The notes under the pieces were generated by a model. It was not told the origin of the DNA and searched no databases. It saw nothing but the letters and a program-made list of their open reading frames with translations. Both the position numbers and the translations under genes were made by a program. A stretch of 62,000 bases of DNA from Chrysomallon squamiferum (Eukaryota > Mollusca > Gastropoda > Neomphalida > Peltospiridae): NCBI GenBank assembly GCA_012295275.1, contig CM022670.1:27618881-27680880 (forward strand), written 5' to 3'. This document shows, piece by piece, positions 26,511-37,400 of this stretch. Numbering within the stretch: position 1 is the stretch's first letter; the number at the start of each line of letters is the position of its first letter.

Positions 26511-29500
26511 TTAGACATTTTGTGAAATTACATTTGTGGTAAATAATCATGCTGTGGCTGTTTACTTCGTAGGAAGAAATTCAGATTGAATCAGAATATG
26601 TCAGTGATAGTGATGAAGATCTTTTTAACAATGTACAGAGGATACCAGAAGTTCAAGCCAGCCAGGTGAGATGATAAACACAGACTCGATTGTCTTGTCA
26701 ATGTAGCCTGTTCTTGATTTAGGATATTAGCCTGGGATTCAGTTCTCTTAAGAGTTTACCATTCAACTGGTTAATTATAGAGAGGTGCCTATAATAAAAA
26801 TAATTCTGGCAGTTAAGCTATAACATTAATAGTGGTAGGTTACTGCCCACATACCATTATCGAACAAGAACCATACGACCAATATGTAACAGCTATCATT
26901 GTTAAATTGTGTTTACGTGATGCTAAAGTTTTTATCATTTATTTAATTTGTTATTCTGTGGTCTTGATATTCAGGGTATCCATAAGGCCATGATACAGGT
27001 TATTTGAAGTATATTAATAATTTAACAATCATGACATGGAATTAAGTATGCAAAAAATACATCCATCGTGCCTAGGGTTTATGGATACTGTTGCTATTGT
27101 GTCCAGAATCTCTTGTTATAACATCTCCACTGAGTTGAACATGTTGTATTCAGAGACCATGCTGGAACAAACAGGTTGTGTTTGATGTAACTGAACAGTA
27201 CAGATACCTCAACGTCTGCGTCCGGTGTAAAGTCCCAGAGAAAGTGGACAAGAGTGACCGAGTTGTTAAACACCAGAGAGATCTTCTTCTTGGACATGTG
27301 AGTTTCCTTAGTTTTGTTCTCATCTGATTTCTTATTTTCTTCAGTTTTATGTATTTTATTTTACTGATTTCTTGTTTTCTTCAGTTTTATATATTTTATT
27401 TTACTGATTTCTTGTGTTCTTCTATTTTATGTATTCTATTTTACTGATTTCTTGTTTTCTTCTATTTTATGTATTCTATTTTACTGATTTCTTGTTTTCA
27501 TCTATTTTATGTATTTTACTCTCTCCTGATTTCTTGTTTTCTTCAGTTTTGTTCTGTCCCCTGTAATTAAAAAAATGTATGCAAAAATATACTTTAAAAA
27601 AATTGATTCAGTATTAGAATAATGTCAGTATCTCTTTCAACTTTTAAAATATGTAATAATATTTACTTTCACTGTTGCCACAGAATGACAATAACACTAT
27701 AGTAGGAATTTTAAATTTTAATATGTTGCAATATCTAATACTATTTTTCGCATACATGTTTATAGGCACTCTTTGGTTAATGGAGACTGATTTGATTTTA
27801 TCCGAGATTTTAAACAGATAAAAGCACAAATACCAATTTCTTCTTGCTTTGTTCAATATTTCACACTGTTTTGCTTGAATCTAAAAAGAAACTTATTCCT
27901 TTACCCTGCTGAGTTGTAGATCATTGATTATTGCATTTGTATGATATATTACTGGAATGGCAATTTCAGCCATTAAAATCTTATAACAGCTGAATGAAAT
28001 AGGACTGGAATATGAGTATAAATGTTTAACATGTTTATAGTAGCTTGTAATATTTTCCAGGCTTCGTTGCCACTGAATGACATAGAACTACAATAGCAAC
28101 TTCAGTTGTTAACATGATACAATACTAGAAGACAATAAAATTACTTAGCATCATTGTTGCAAGTGAATGAAATAGCGCTATGACACCAGTATGTAAATGT
28201 TTAACATGTTGATAGTGTCTTGTGATATGTTCCAGGCTTCGCTGCCACTCAGTGACATAGCCTTGCAGTGTTTGCTAACGAGACAGGGAGATAGCAGACA
28301 GACAATGCCACTGCAGCAAGGAGAAATCAAAATTTCTGCCTCGTAAGTGGAAGTAAACAGACTTTTTTTGTTGTTTAGTTTATTTAAATTATTTGCATTA
28401 TATCTTAAAGCACTGTGATTATGCAGAAGTTTAAATTAGTTAATGTGACATGTTCTGGAAAAAGTGTTGTGTGCATTCAGTGACTTGGAGTGTAGCTGTG
28501 AGGAGGTGAATGACTATGTATGTGTGAGTAAGTGAGGACGAATGTTCATGTGGTTGTTGGGAGTGAATGTGAAAAGGTAAATGAAAACCTGTGAAATGTG
28601 ACGTGGCTGAATTGTACATTTTACACACATATCTTAGATGTGTCTTGAAATGATTATCACCTTGTAATAATAACAGTATTATTAATTAATATTTTCTAAA
28701 TTTATGCTTTCTATTCAGCTGTTTTATTACTACAGTTATTATTATTTCTGTATTTATTTTTTTATTATTATTATGTTTTCATTTATTTTAAAAAATTACT
28801 GACATGACAAATAAACATGTAATTTGGTATATTCAGAATCACTTCAGAAAAATTTCTCATTTAATTTTTAGTTTTTATTATGTATAACCTTCACTCTGTT
28901 ATTTCTTTCTCACATTATATGATTCTATTTTATTTATTTTCCTCCCATTACAGACATGTAAAGTCGCGTCGTCCTGCCCAGATGCAACAGTTGTATTATG
29001 GGGACATAACTCTGGCCTACCATTTTCAGCCAGTGAATATGTCAGAAAAAGAAAGGTTGAAACTGACAAGGGATGTAATTCACAACACGATTTATGAAAC
29101 AAGCAGCAGGGACAGCAGTCCAGATAACAGATTTTCAGAGAAGGCTCAAATGTAATGATTTTGGCTTTAGACATCTGTCAAGAATATAATTATTTAAAAC
29201 TTTACTTATTTCAATCTCAACCATAATTTAACTAGAATGTAATTTAAAAAGTATATTTGCTGACATTAAAATATAATTTAGAAATGTAGTTTACTTATTT
29301 ACATCAGAATATAATTTAAAACAGAGTCTTTACTTATTTACATTGGAATGTAATTTATAAGAAAAACACTTATAACAGAACATAATTTAGAACTGAATAT
29401 ACTTATTAATTTAAAACTGTATTGCAGTTATATGCAATGTAACAATGTAAAAATGAAATTACTTATTTAAATTTGAAATATACTTACCTACAAAGTACAC

Positions 29501-32500
29501 TGTATATATTTAAGATTGTAAAATTAATTAAAACAAATCTGTCTATATTTAGAAAGTAATTTAACATAGTGTATATTTAACCTTTCAGTAATTTCTTGCA
29601 TGATAGGACATTACTGCATTAGAAACATTTTGAAAAAGCTAAAGTAATAGTGAATACTAGAGAAACCAAAGACGTGGTGATGTTTTGTGAATAGCTAAAT
29701 TTCTATTACGACATAATGTACTCGAGGGTCATGATGATGAACATGCAAATATATTATTACTTTACCATATCATATTTCTTCTTTCATGTAATTAATTAGT
29801 GAATTTGTTTTTTTAAAGTAATAATATTTAAAATATATATTAAGAATGGAAGATAATTTATGTTTTTATTTATTTTATTTTGTTTTATTAAATATTATTT
29901 AAAGACAAAACACTAAAGATTTTAATTTATTTCAGTTTTATATTAATTTGTTACATAAATAAAAACACTAAAGTGGCTGTATGTCAAACTTCACAATTCT
30001 AGTTTGAACTATTTGTTTCACACACAGACACACACACACACAATTGTATGCAGTTATATGTGCAGCAATGAATTATATCCAAGAGTTCAACCTGTTGATC
30101 TTAATTTAAATAAATTGTGTTATTATTGTATTCATTTTTGCTGTTATTTAAGCTGTTATAGACAGTACTATGTTGTTATCCTTTGTTAATGCTATTTTAT
30201 TATTTTAGACATAGTTTGATTTTATCTGTTATTGATTAATATAATACATGTGTACACAAATCATGCATGGAACTTTCACAGTAATATTGTATCATGTTTT
30301 TACTTATGACTAATCTCTGTTTCATTATCTTTCTGTTTGTGAAATTTATTTCTGTCAGTCATTCTGTTAATCTGAAAGTAAAGTTTTCTTTATTCATCTT
30401 ACTTTGTCATTACAGTGCATTGCTATTATTTATCTGTTGATCCTTCCACTCATTCACCCATCACCTGTTCCATCCATCCAGTCATACATCCCTTTGTCCT
30501 TGCATCCATCTATCCATCCACCTTTTCATTCATCCAACCATCATTCAGACGTTCTTTCATCTGTCTGTCCACAAGACTATACTTCTGTTCATCTGTCTTT
30601 AAATCTGTTTTTTTATCCATTACAATATTTTGTTTAGTGCTAATCTTTAAGATTTTGAACATTCTTTAAGGAATATCACTTGAAATGTTTATCATCAGTA
30701 TTCCTGTTTTGATGTAAGTATTAACTGTTTTCAAAACTTAACAACTCTATTGAAATCAGCAACAAATTGGTTATTATTAGTCCATTAACTATATTTTTTC
30801 TTACCCCAAATTACACAGATGTTTAATAATACTGAGATAAATTTATTTTTATTTTTATTTTTATTTTTATTTTTTATTTTATTATGCTGATATTGAAATT
30901 TTCCTTCTATTATGACAGAACATATAACATTAGTTCAAGATTGATTGTGTTTCACTATTATCTATAAAGAAATACAATGCCTAATCACAAAACCTTTTCA
31001 ACAATTCAGCCATTCATTCATTCATCATTTACCCATCTGTCTATCCCTTCATTCATCTAATCCTTTATTTTATTGATATCATAAAACAAATTTCCCTGTA
31101 AACATTTTTTCATTAATCTATATATTCATCCATGCATCCCTTTATCTCTCATCTTACTTTATTTTTTCTCAGTCTCTTCACAAAATTTATGCTTTTTTAA
31201 TAGTTTATAATTAATATTAGATTGATTCTATATGTATATGATGATAAAACAGTAATATTTCATCATACTTAACAGGCCCGAGACAGATCTTCATCATTTT
31301 ACTGGGACACAGTTTCACTCAGCAACATACTGTCATTTCTGTGGCAAGAAGGTAAGTCCAGATATTTTAAAAACATCACAAACAAATAGCAAAGCAGACA
31401 TGATTTTATTTTATTGACTTTGTTTATAATCAGCACCCAACATCACAAATCTGGTTTATCAAAGGCTATATGGTATATGCTTTTCTGAAGAAAGAAAAAT
31501 GCTTCTAAAAGGTTCTTTCTATTAATGAAAATAAACAATAGATTTCATCTTGAGTTGATACTTCAGAAATAATAAATGTTTGACACCCAATCACAGATGA
31601 TAGAAATTTAATTTCAGTATATTCTAGTATTGACACTAAACAAAACAAACATTATCTTCAAGAAAATCACAGCTCCGAATCATTAGGTTTCAGAGATTTT
31701 ACTTTTAATTATTTTTCTGGATGTTTATAAAAATAAGTAACCATTGGTTAAAATTCATTTCAGAAGAACTTTGTGAATTGGTTATCATTTTCAGATTATA
31801 TCATCACAAAATACCTGTTTATTCTGCAGTTGTTGTTCATTTCAGATATGGATGAAAGTTGCATTCCAGTGTAGTAACTGTACAATGATCTGTCACAAGA
31901 AATGTGTTGACAAATGTAACAGTGACACAATCTGCACAGAGTAGGTTTATTATTTACCTTAGCTTACTTCTTTCTTTCTTTTTTATTTCATTTATTATCA
32001 GTGTTTTGGGAATCCAACCCAGTTCTTTGACTGTTTCAGAATTTAATATTATTATTATTTTTTTTTTTTTTTTTTAGAACTACACAGTAAATCTTTTGTG
32101 TGCTGATTGTGACCAGTTTTTTTATTTCCCATGTATTTTTTAATGACAGTCACAATATACTGAATTACAACAGTCTCCTGGCTTTCAAACCATACAGGCA
32201 GATGAATTGCTTGTGTCACAAACATAGAGGTTTCTCCATGCTACACAGAGTGCAATATATAATAAATCAAGATTGTAACATTTTTTTGTCTTCTAGCAGT
32301 AGGTACTCATTAAAAATAGCCTTCAAAGAAATACCATGGAATTGTGACACACTGTGTCTACTCTGTGCTTATTATTTCTGATATTTTATTGATTGTGTGT
32401 GTTTGTATAGAAAAGGACCAATGAAACGTTCTGAGCCATCTGAGATGTGGGAAATACCTGTGAGTACAAAGAAGAAGGTCACACTGGAAGAGAGAGAGGT

Positions 32501-33362
32501 TACGAGTAGAACAGGCAGACTGCTGAGCAAGTTCAGAAAGGAACCCACTTCCGTTTCTAAACCAGACTCTTTAAGTAAGTCACTGACTGGTATTGAAGTG
32601 TACACCTGCAGGTTAAGGTAATGAAAGCTGTACTAGAGGCTTGTTTATTATTGAAACACATCCATGCCTATTTTTATCAGATAATATAGTATGACAGAAT
32701 AATAATAGTCTGTTAGCTGGCATTAGTCCTTTTCATTGTGACATCATGTTGAATATGAGAGTTGTAAAAAAGCCCTAATTGACTAGGGATAATGCTGACA
32801 CTTTTAGAAATTGACTAATTATTTACCTTCATGAATTAGGGTATATGTAAAGGGAAACTATTCATTCATTCATTCATACACTGTTTTATTTTGTTTTGTT
32901 AGAAGCTGGAAAGAGTCTTGGAGGCAGTCCAACCAGAAAGAGTGATGACCAGTCTTCAACACCGAATCTCTCTCCCCGTCCAAGTCCCCGACCAAGCCCA
33001 CAACCCCCAAGAAAATTTCCTTCCTTAATCCCAGATCCATCAAGTGTGTTAGCAGAGGCTATGGGAACTGCAGTATGCTGTCTTTTTCTAAAGTTTCCCT
33101 AATCTTATGTTCTTTAGAACTGTTTAATTAAAGTCAGTTATATAATTTAAGATATATATAATTGTGTATTTATCCTTTCATTGTTGCATTTAAATTAAGA
33201 AGCATGTTAAATTAAAAAATATGTTAACAGTGTGTTTTTATTGAAAATCTGTTTTAATAGATACCATTTTAAATACATGTACTAAATTTTGGGTGGATGG
33301 GTGAGTGTGTAAGTGTAAAAATTATCATAATTCAGGGTTTGGTTTCTTCATATATTTTTATT

Positions 33363-33394
<32 letters not shown>

Positions 33395-34464
33395 TTATGT
33401 TGTTTTATTTGATGTTGGATCACTTTGTCGTTTATAGGATTTGAATTCCTGTGAAAGCTCAGATGACACTGACATAATGAAGATGATACAAGATCAGCAG
33501 GAAAAGGTCAAAGGTCAGAATTTGGATGAGCTGGTCGTGACCTCAGCAAAACAGATGGGTCGTGAGCTTTTTGCTCATTTGGATGTAGAAGACAGAAAAC
33601 AAAAACTGGATTCTCTGGTATTAATTCTCTTAAAAATATTTTAAAAACAATTGGTGTCTGTTGTTTATGAACAAGTTTATGGAAATAGTTTCACTGTTAC
33701 TCAAACAAATTTATGATTAACTTCTAATAATTGTAATCAGTAACATTAAAATGTTAATAGACATTCACTCATATATTATGTGGAAATATTCATTAATACT
33801 GATTCCTTATTTCACTGAGTCATGGAAAGATTATAACAATACATATAAAACATTGTAAAAATCACTGCATTTTCTACACTTTCAAATGACCACAATTTCA
33901 TAAAGACTAAATTGTCACACACACATATGTAAAGCAAAATCAATAAAATTATATATCATGAAATTAATTTATATAATTTGTTAAAATATTTTTTTTTTGC
34001 AAAGAGATTGTAAAAAGAATGTTTTATAGTACTATTTATCTCTGTGATTGTATGTCTGTTTGTCTGTTTGTGTATTAATTAAGGTATTGCGACTGCAGCA
34101 AGAGATTGACCAAGAAACAGAAAACAAAAATTATCTCTGTCTTGCACTTGACACGGAGACTGATTCTGAAAAGAGGCAGATTCTTGAAAACAAACTTAAC
34201 AAATCAGACGAGAAATCAGAAGCACTGATGATGTTGCTACTTCATTACTGTGCAGGACTGCAACACTGCTTGGATTTGGAGGAGGAATTGCGACAGAAGA
34301 GTGACATGCCAGGGGAGACAACTGGATGTGAAGAAGCAGCAGCTGGAACTGATGATGCAATAAGTGAAGAAACTGCAGCAAATGAGAATGAATTATCCAG
34401 CAAAGATGATGAATTATACAGCAAAGATGATGATGTTGGCGATGCTGAATCTTCAGAAATATGA
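16624..34464 (+). CDS. PDZD8: PDZD8, ER-anchored SMP-domain lipid-transfer tether, 22 coding exons
   Basis: Exons: 16624-16818, 17730-17845, 19669-19747, 20232-20318, 20638-20814, 21264-21344, 21635-21848, 22628-22737, 23767-23853, 24368-24450, 25232-25301, 25831-26091, 26573-26665, 27154-27297, 28236-28342, 28954-29151, 31276-31351, 31846-31940, 32411-32574, 32903-33072, 33438-33617, 34084-34464. They join in frame to about 1055 aa (human about 1150). In order: an N-terminal membrane segment (about 17-40); the SMP domain (about 70-290, with the conserved FTHWSFSF and HTLPNFKMRF blocks); a C2-like strand region; PDZ (about 340-432, loop NVGLTF); an acidic linker; a second C2-like region; a C1 domain (about 705-757) with its Cys/His set intact and the short 11-residue spacing typical of PDZD8; a Ser/Pro linker; a C-terminal coiled coil and acidic tail. 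Known family role: ER-localised lipid transfer and tethering to Rab7-positive late endosomes and mitochondria. The start is the first Met, directly before the membrane segment. Confidence 0.95.
16940..17088 (+). repeat. Tandem duplication, about 79-bp unit, two copies
   Basis: The unit TTTTAGAATATGGTGAAAT..TAAAAAGAGTAG-TCGTTTATAG starts at 16940 and again at 17019. It lies in PDZD8 intron 1, about 120 bp after the exon. The two copies are nearly identical, so the duplication looks recent. Confidence 0.8.
20855..20884. repeat. (TG)n microsatellite just after a PDZD8 donor
   Basis: About 15 TG units begin some 40 bp after the exon-5 donor. A second, shorter TG run lies near 21147-21164 in the same intron. 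Confidence 0.9.
21825..22080 (+). repeat. Tandem duplication carrying a second, in-frame donor after PDZD8 exon 7
   Basis: The segment TGCTGTATTGTAATGTTTCTATAGGTGAATT at the end of exon 7 recurs 105 bp later (from 21930) as TGCTGTACTGTAATGTTACTATGGGTGAATT, and a third, more degraded copy lies near 22045-22080. The intervening frame has no stop. The second donor (21954) would extend exon 7 by 105 nt, or 35 codons, without changing phase. Confidence 0.75.
25560..25760 (+). repeat. Degenerate minisatellite, about 40-bp unit
   Basis: Units of the form GTTTCATAGCTCTG-AAATGTCT recur about five times with much variation, ending about 70 bp before the acceptor of PDZD8 exon 12. It is intronic and non-coding. 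Confidence 0.65.
26165..26400 (+). repeat. TG-rich minisatellite after PDZD8 exon 12
   Basis: About seven units of roughly 30-35 bp read GTGTATAATATGAGTGAGTGTG-TTATGT with variants. Several units contain GTAAGTGTGT or GAGTGTGT, like the true donor region GTAAGTGTGTGTG at 26092, so the array may have spread from it. It is followed by a pure TG run. Confidence 0.7.
26459..26508. repeat. (TG)n microsatellite
   Basis: An almost pure TG run of about 48 bp lies 65 bp before the acceptor of PDZD8 exon 13. Confidence 0.9.
27325..27545 (+). repeat. Minisatellite of splice-acceptor-like units after PDZD8 exon 14
   Basis: About five units of roughly 40-50 bp read TTTTACTGATTTCTTGTTTTCTTCAGTTTTATGTATTTTAT with small changes. 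Several units end TTTTCTTCAG, a good 3' splice-site shape of pyrimidine tract plus CAG, so the array supplies a ladder of decoy acceptors just after the exon-14 donor. Confidence 0.7.
27656..28262 (+). repeat. Decayed tandem array including a copy of the PDZD8 exon-15 acceptor edge
   Basis: The real exon-15 start, TTCCAGGCTTCGCTGCCACTCAGTGACATAG (splice at 28235/28236), has an upstream copy 175 bp earlier, TTCCAGGCTTCGTTGCCACTGAATGACATAG (28056-28086). The flanks AATGTTTAACATGTT-ATAGT and TTGTRATAT also match. More degraded units (GCTGAATGAAATAG, GTGAATGAAATAG, TTGCCACAGAATGACAATA) lie near 27990, 28160 and 27675. The upstream acceptor would reach a TAG after 11 codons. Confidence 0.75.
29190..29560 (+). 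repeat. Degenerate minisatellite after PDZD8 exon 16
   Basis: Units of about 50-60 bp, AATRTAATTTARAA...TTTACTTATTTACAT, recur about six times. It begins about 40 bp after the exon-16 donor. The AATGTAATTT core resembles the donor context AATGTAATGA, which is suggestive only. Confidence 0.6.
30440..30560. repeat. Degenerate (CATC/CATT)n repeat
   Basis: Imperfect CATCCATC/CATTCATC tetranucleotides appear here and again near 31010-31070 in the long intron before PDZD8 exon 17. Open frames across it are low-complexity Pro/Ser/His strings and are not genes. Confidence 0.75.
33358..33400 (+). repeat. (TTTA)n microsatellite before PDZD8 exon 21
   Basis: TTATTATTTATTTATT.. runs to about 40 bp before the acceptor at 33436-33437, taking part of the usual branch-point region. 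Confidence 0.85.
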
Positions 34465-37400
34465 ATGGGTTTTTTGAGAAATAATGTGAGAATATGATGT
34501 TTATTTCCAGGAATAATTTATTTATTATTTACTGTGTCTGTGGTTGTGTTTAAAAGTGATGTATGCTAAGTGTTTCGATATCTGCACCAAATATGTGTTG
34601 TTTTTAATTATGTGATTATATCGATCTCTTTGTTTTATCTTTTTATTTGTCCAGTGGTGATAATTATATTTCCTAATAAATCTTACATATAATAGACAAA
34701 TATCCACTTTCATAATTAAAGATAAGTGGTAAGGAGTTTGTGTTACTCCATAATATCACAAGTCTGGCTATTTTTTGATGATTTATTTTTCTGTTGCTTT
34801 TTTTTAGCTTTTGATAGGGTGAAAATATGTTAGTCTGATAGAAAGATAAAACACAAATAAATATATTTCTTCAACATTTTGGAAATTATTGTTTTTCTTT
34901 TACATTCCAAATTATTTAATTCCTTTTCCTATTATCATGTTATTAATCAAGATTTGTTAAGATCTGAAAAATATATATTAGAGAAATACACTCTACATAT
35001 AATAATAACAAAGAAAAATATTTTAAAACCTCCTTGTATTAGTCTCCTAAATTTCTATATGAAATGTATCAATAATATCACATGCAGTCATTTATAATAA
35101 ATATACAGTCATGTTCACAAAAAGGAGTAAGTGAATGTACACCTGTGATTGGAGAGTTGTTTACTAAGCATGTAAAATATATGTAGAATCAGATTTAAAT
35201 GCAAAATTAGCTCCTACAGCTGATACTTTTTTTAATTTTACATTTAATAAATCAAACATAGTCCGTTAATAATTTATGCAAAATGGTGGAATTAAACATT
35301 TATGAAGCTGGTGTGATTATCCGAAAGTTGTGATTTCTATTACTTTTTATTAATTTCTTCAATGAAATAGTTACCCACAAAACAAATTATAGATTTCTGC
35401 CCATCTAAGACGAGTTAAATTGACGGATGTTTTACAATAAGGGACATCTGTCATAAAAAGCGAAATCTGAGACAGACATATTGCTAGTCTGTTATGAATA
35501 TGGATTTTCTTTTCTCATATATTTGAAATGTATTTTGTAATATTTCAGCATGATTGCACAATGGTAGCATTAAACCATGAAAACCATCCTGTGTCAAAAA
35601 AAAACCTTGCCGATAGCTTTTATACATAATTCTTTTTTCTGTTCAAATATTTTTATTTTGTTTTTATCATGCAATACTCATTTAACAATTTATTGATTGA
35701 AATTATGAAAAAGCAGAATTACACAAAGCTTTTTTCTCTCATAAATGTTAAGCATAGTAATTCATTTTTTTTTTTTTTTTAAGTCAATGAGAACTATTTA
35801 TAAACAGCTGTCTTTTGCTCTAAAATGTCTTATGCAACAAACAGCCTTTTATATCAGTCCTATTTATGTCTGTATTTTAAATGTTAATGTTTTAAATTCT
35901 TTACATTTAAAAGAATATGTTGCTTGCATGCATTTTTGGAATTTCTTATATGTTTTTGAAATCAATATACAAATAGATTTTTCTATTTCACAGATATACT
36001 GTATTGTCATTTTTCTTATTGTGTTTCATTTTATTTCAGGATATCTCATTTTTACATACGGCTATACACTTTTATGTTGAAATTAATTAAGAAAATTATT
36101 ATAAATAGAGTATATTTACTAAATAAAAGTATTTTAAAGATAAAAAATGTATTTGTGAGAGGACTTGATAAATTTCTCGGTTAGAATATTTTATACTGGT
36201 TAATTAAAAAGTAGTTTGTAAAGACTGATATTATTTGTTATTATTTTAAAAATTAATTTTTAATTTGTTTTATTTTTAATATTAAGATAAAACATATCAG
36301 TCATTAAAAACTTCATCATGTAATCATACAACATTCCCTTATTTTTTTTAAAGCTGATTTTATTAATACTAAATAACAGCTAGATAATAATGATTCAGTT
36401 GTTTTGTTCTTTTAATTTATTTATTTATTATTACAGCAAAATACTGTCATTATCATTATCATCATTGCCACCATTAAAGACACTCACATTGTTACATACT
36501 GATCAAATTTATCAACCAGTGTAAATTTTAATAATTATGTATGTATATTTATATTACTGTAAATGTGTTCTGAAACTTGATATCATTTTAAAAGTTACTA
36601 CACACATTTAGTCTAGTAATAGTAGCATTGTTTTTTGAGGTTGTTTTTAAAAAAAATTAAAAAATTCTGTGGGAAGAGGGCAGGTTTTTTTGTTTTTGTT
36701 TTTGTTATGGACAGTTGTCAGAAAAGGGAACTGATATTTAAAATCTTTCAGAATATGTGCAATGTCTCATTTATGTGAATTATTTGGCTTAATACTCTGC
36801 AGTTATCCCCCTTGCAATACTGTAACATAGGGCAATGTTGAAAGCTATACATTTAAAATATTATTATAAATGTTTATAACTACACAACATAATTCACTAT
36901 ATTTCTAATAATGGTACACAAATTGCCCTGTTAATATATGTTTGAAATAGAAGACTAAAAAAATGAAAAGGTCTTGAATCACTTTTTTAGCTCATTATAA
37001 TTCTGCTTGCTTTAAGTCATTATATAATAAATAATTAAATGTGTGTATGTGTGTGTGGCTCAATATTTTTCTCATTTTGTTACCTAATTTATAATTTTTT
37101 ATAAAGAATGTTTTGGGTTGGGTTTTTTTTTAAGGGGGGTTGGAGCATTCTATCACATATCAAACATTTAAAACAATGTTGGACTATTGTTTAGAAAGCT
37201 TGTTTGTTAATTACTATGAATAGAGATGACAAAACTGATGTAATGAAATATGATGCATTTCTGTAAAGTTAAAACAGAAGATTAACATAGTTTTATTTGA
37301 AGATGATAAAGAAATGGTGAAACAAATTGAGAAAAAAGTGTTAGGAAAATGTTTTACACATGCTGAATACCAAATATTGTGGACAGCCAAATTATAATCA

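Noticed and set aside
25560-29560. Regularly spaced repeats as a possible CRISPR array
   Set aside because: Units are degenerate, adjacent without unique spacers and lie in introns of an animal gene, so they are minisatellites.
30404-30669. Pro/Ser/His-rich open frames in a PDZD8 intron
   Set aside because: They are produced by the degenerate CATC repeat.
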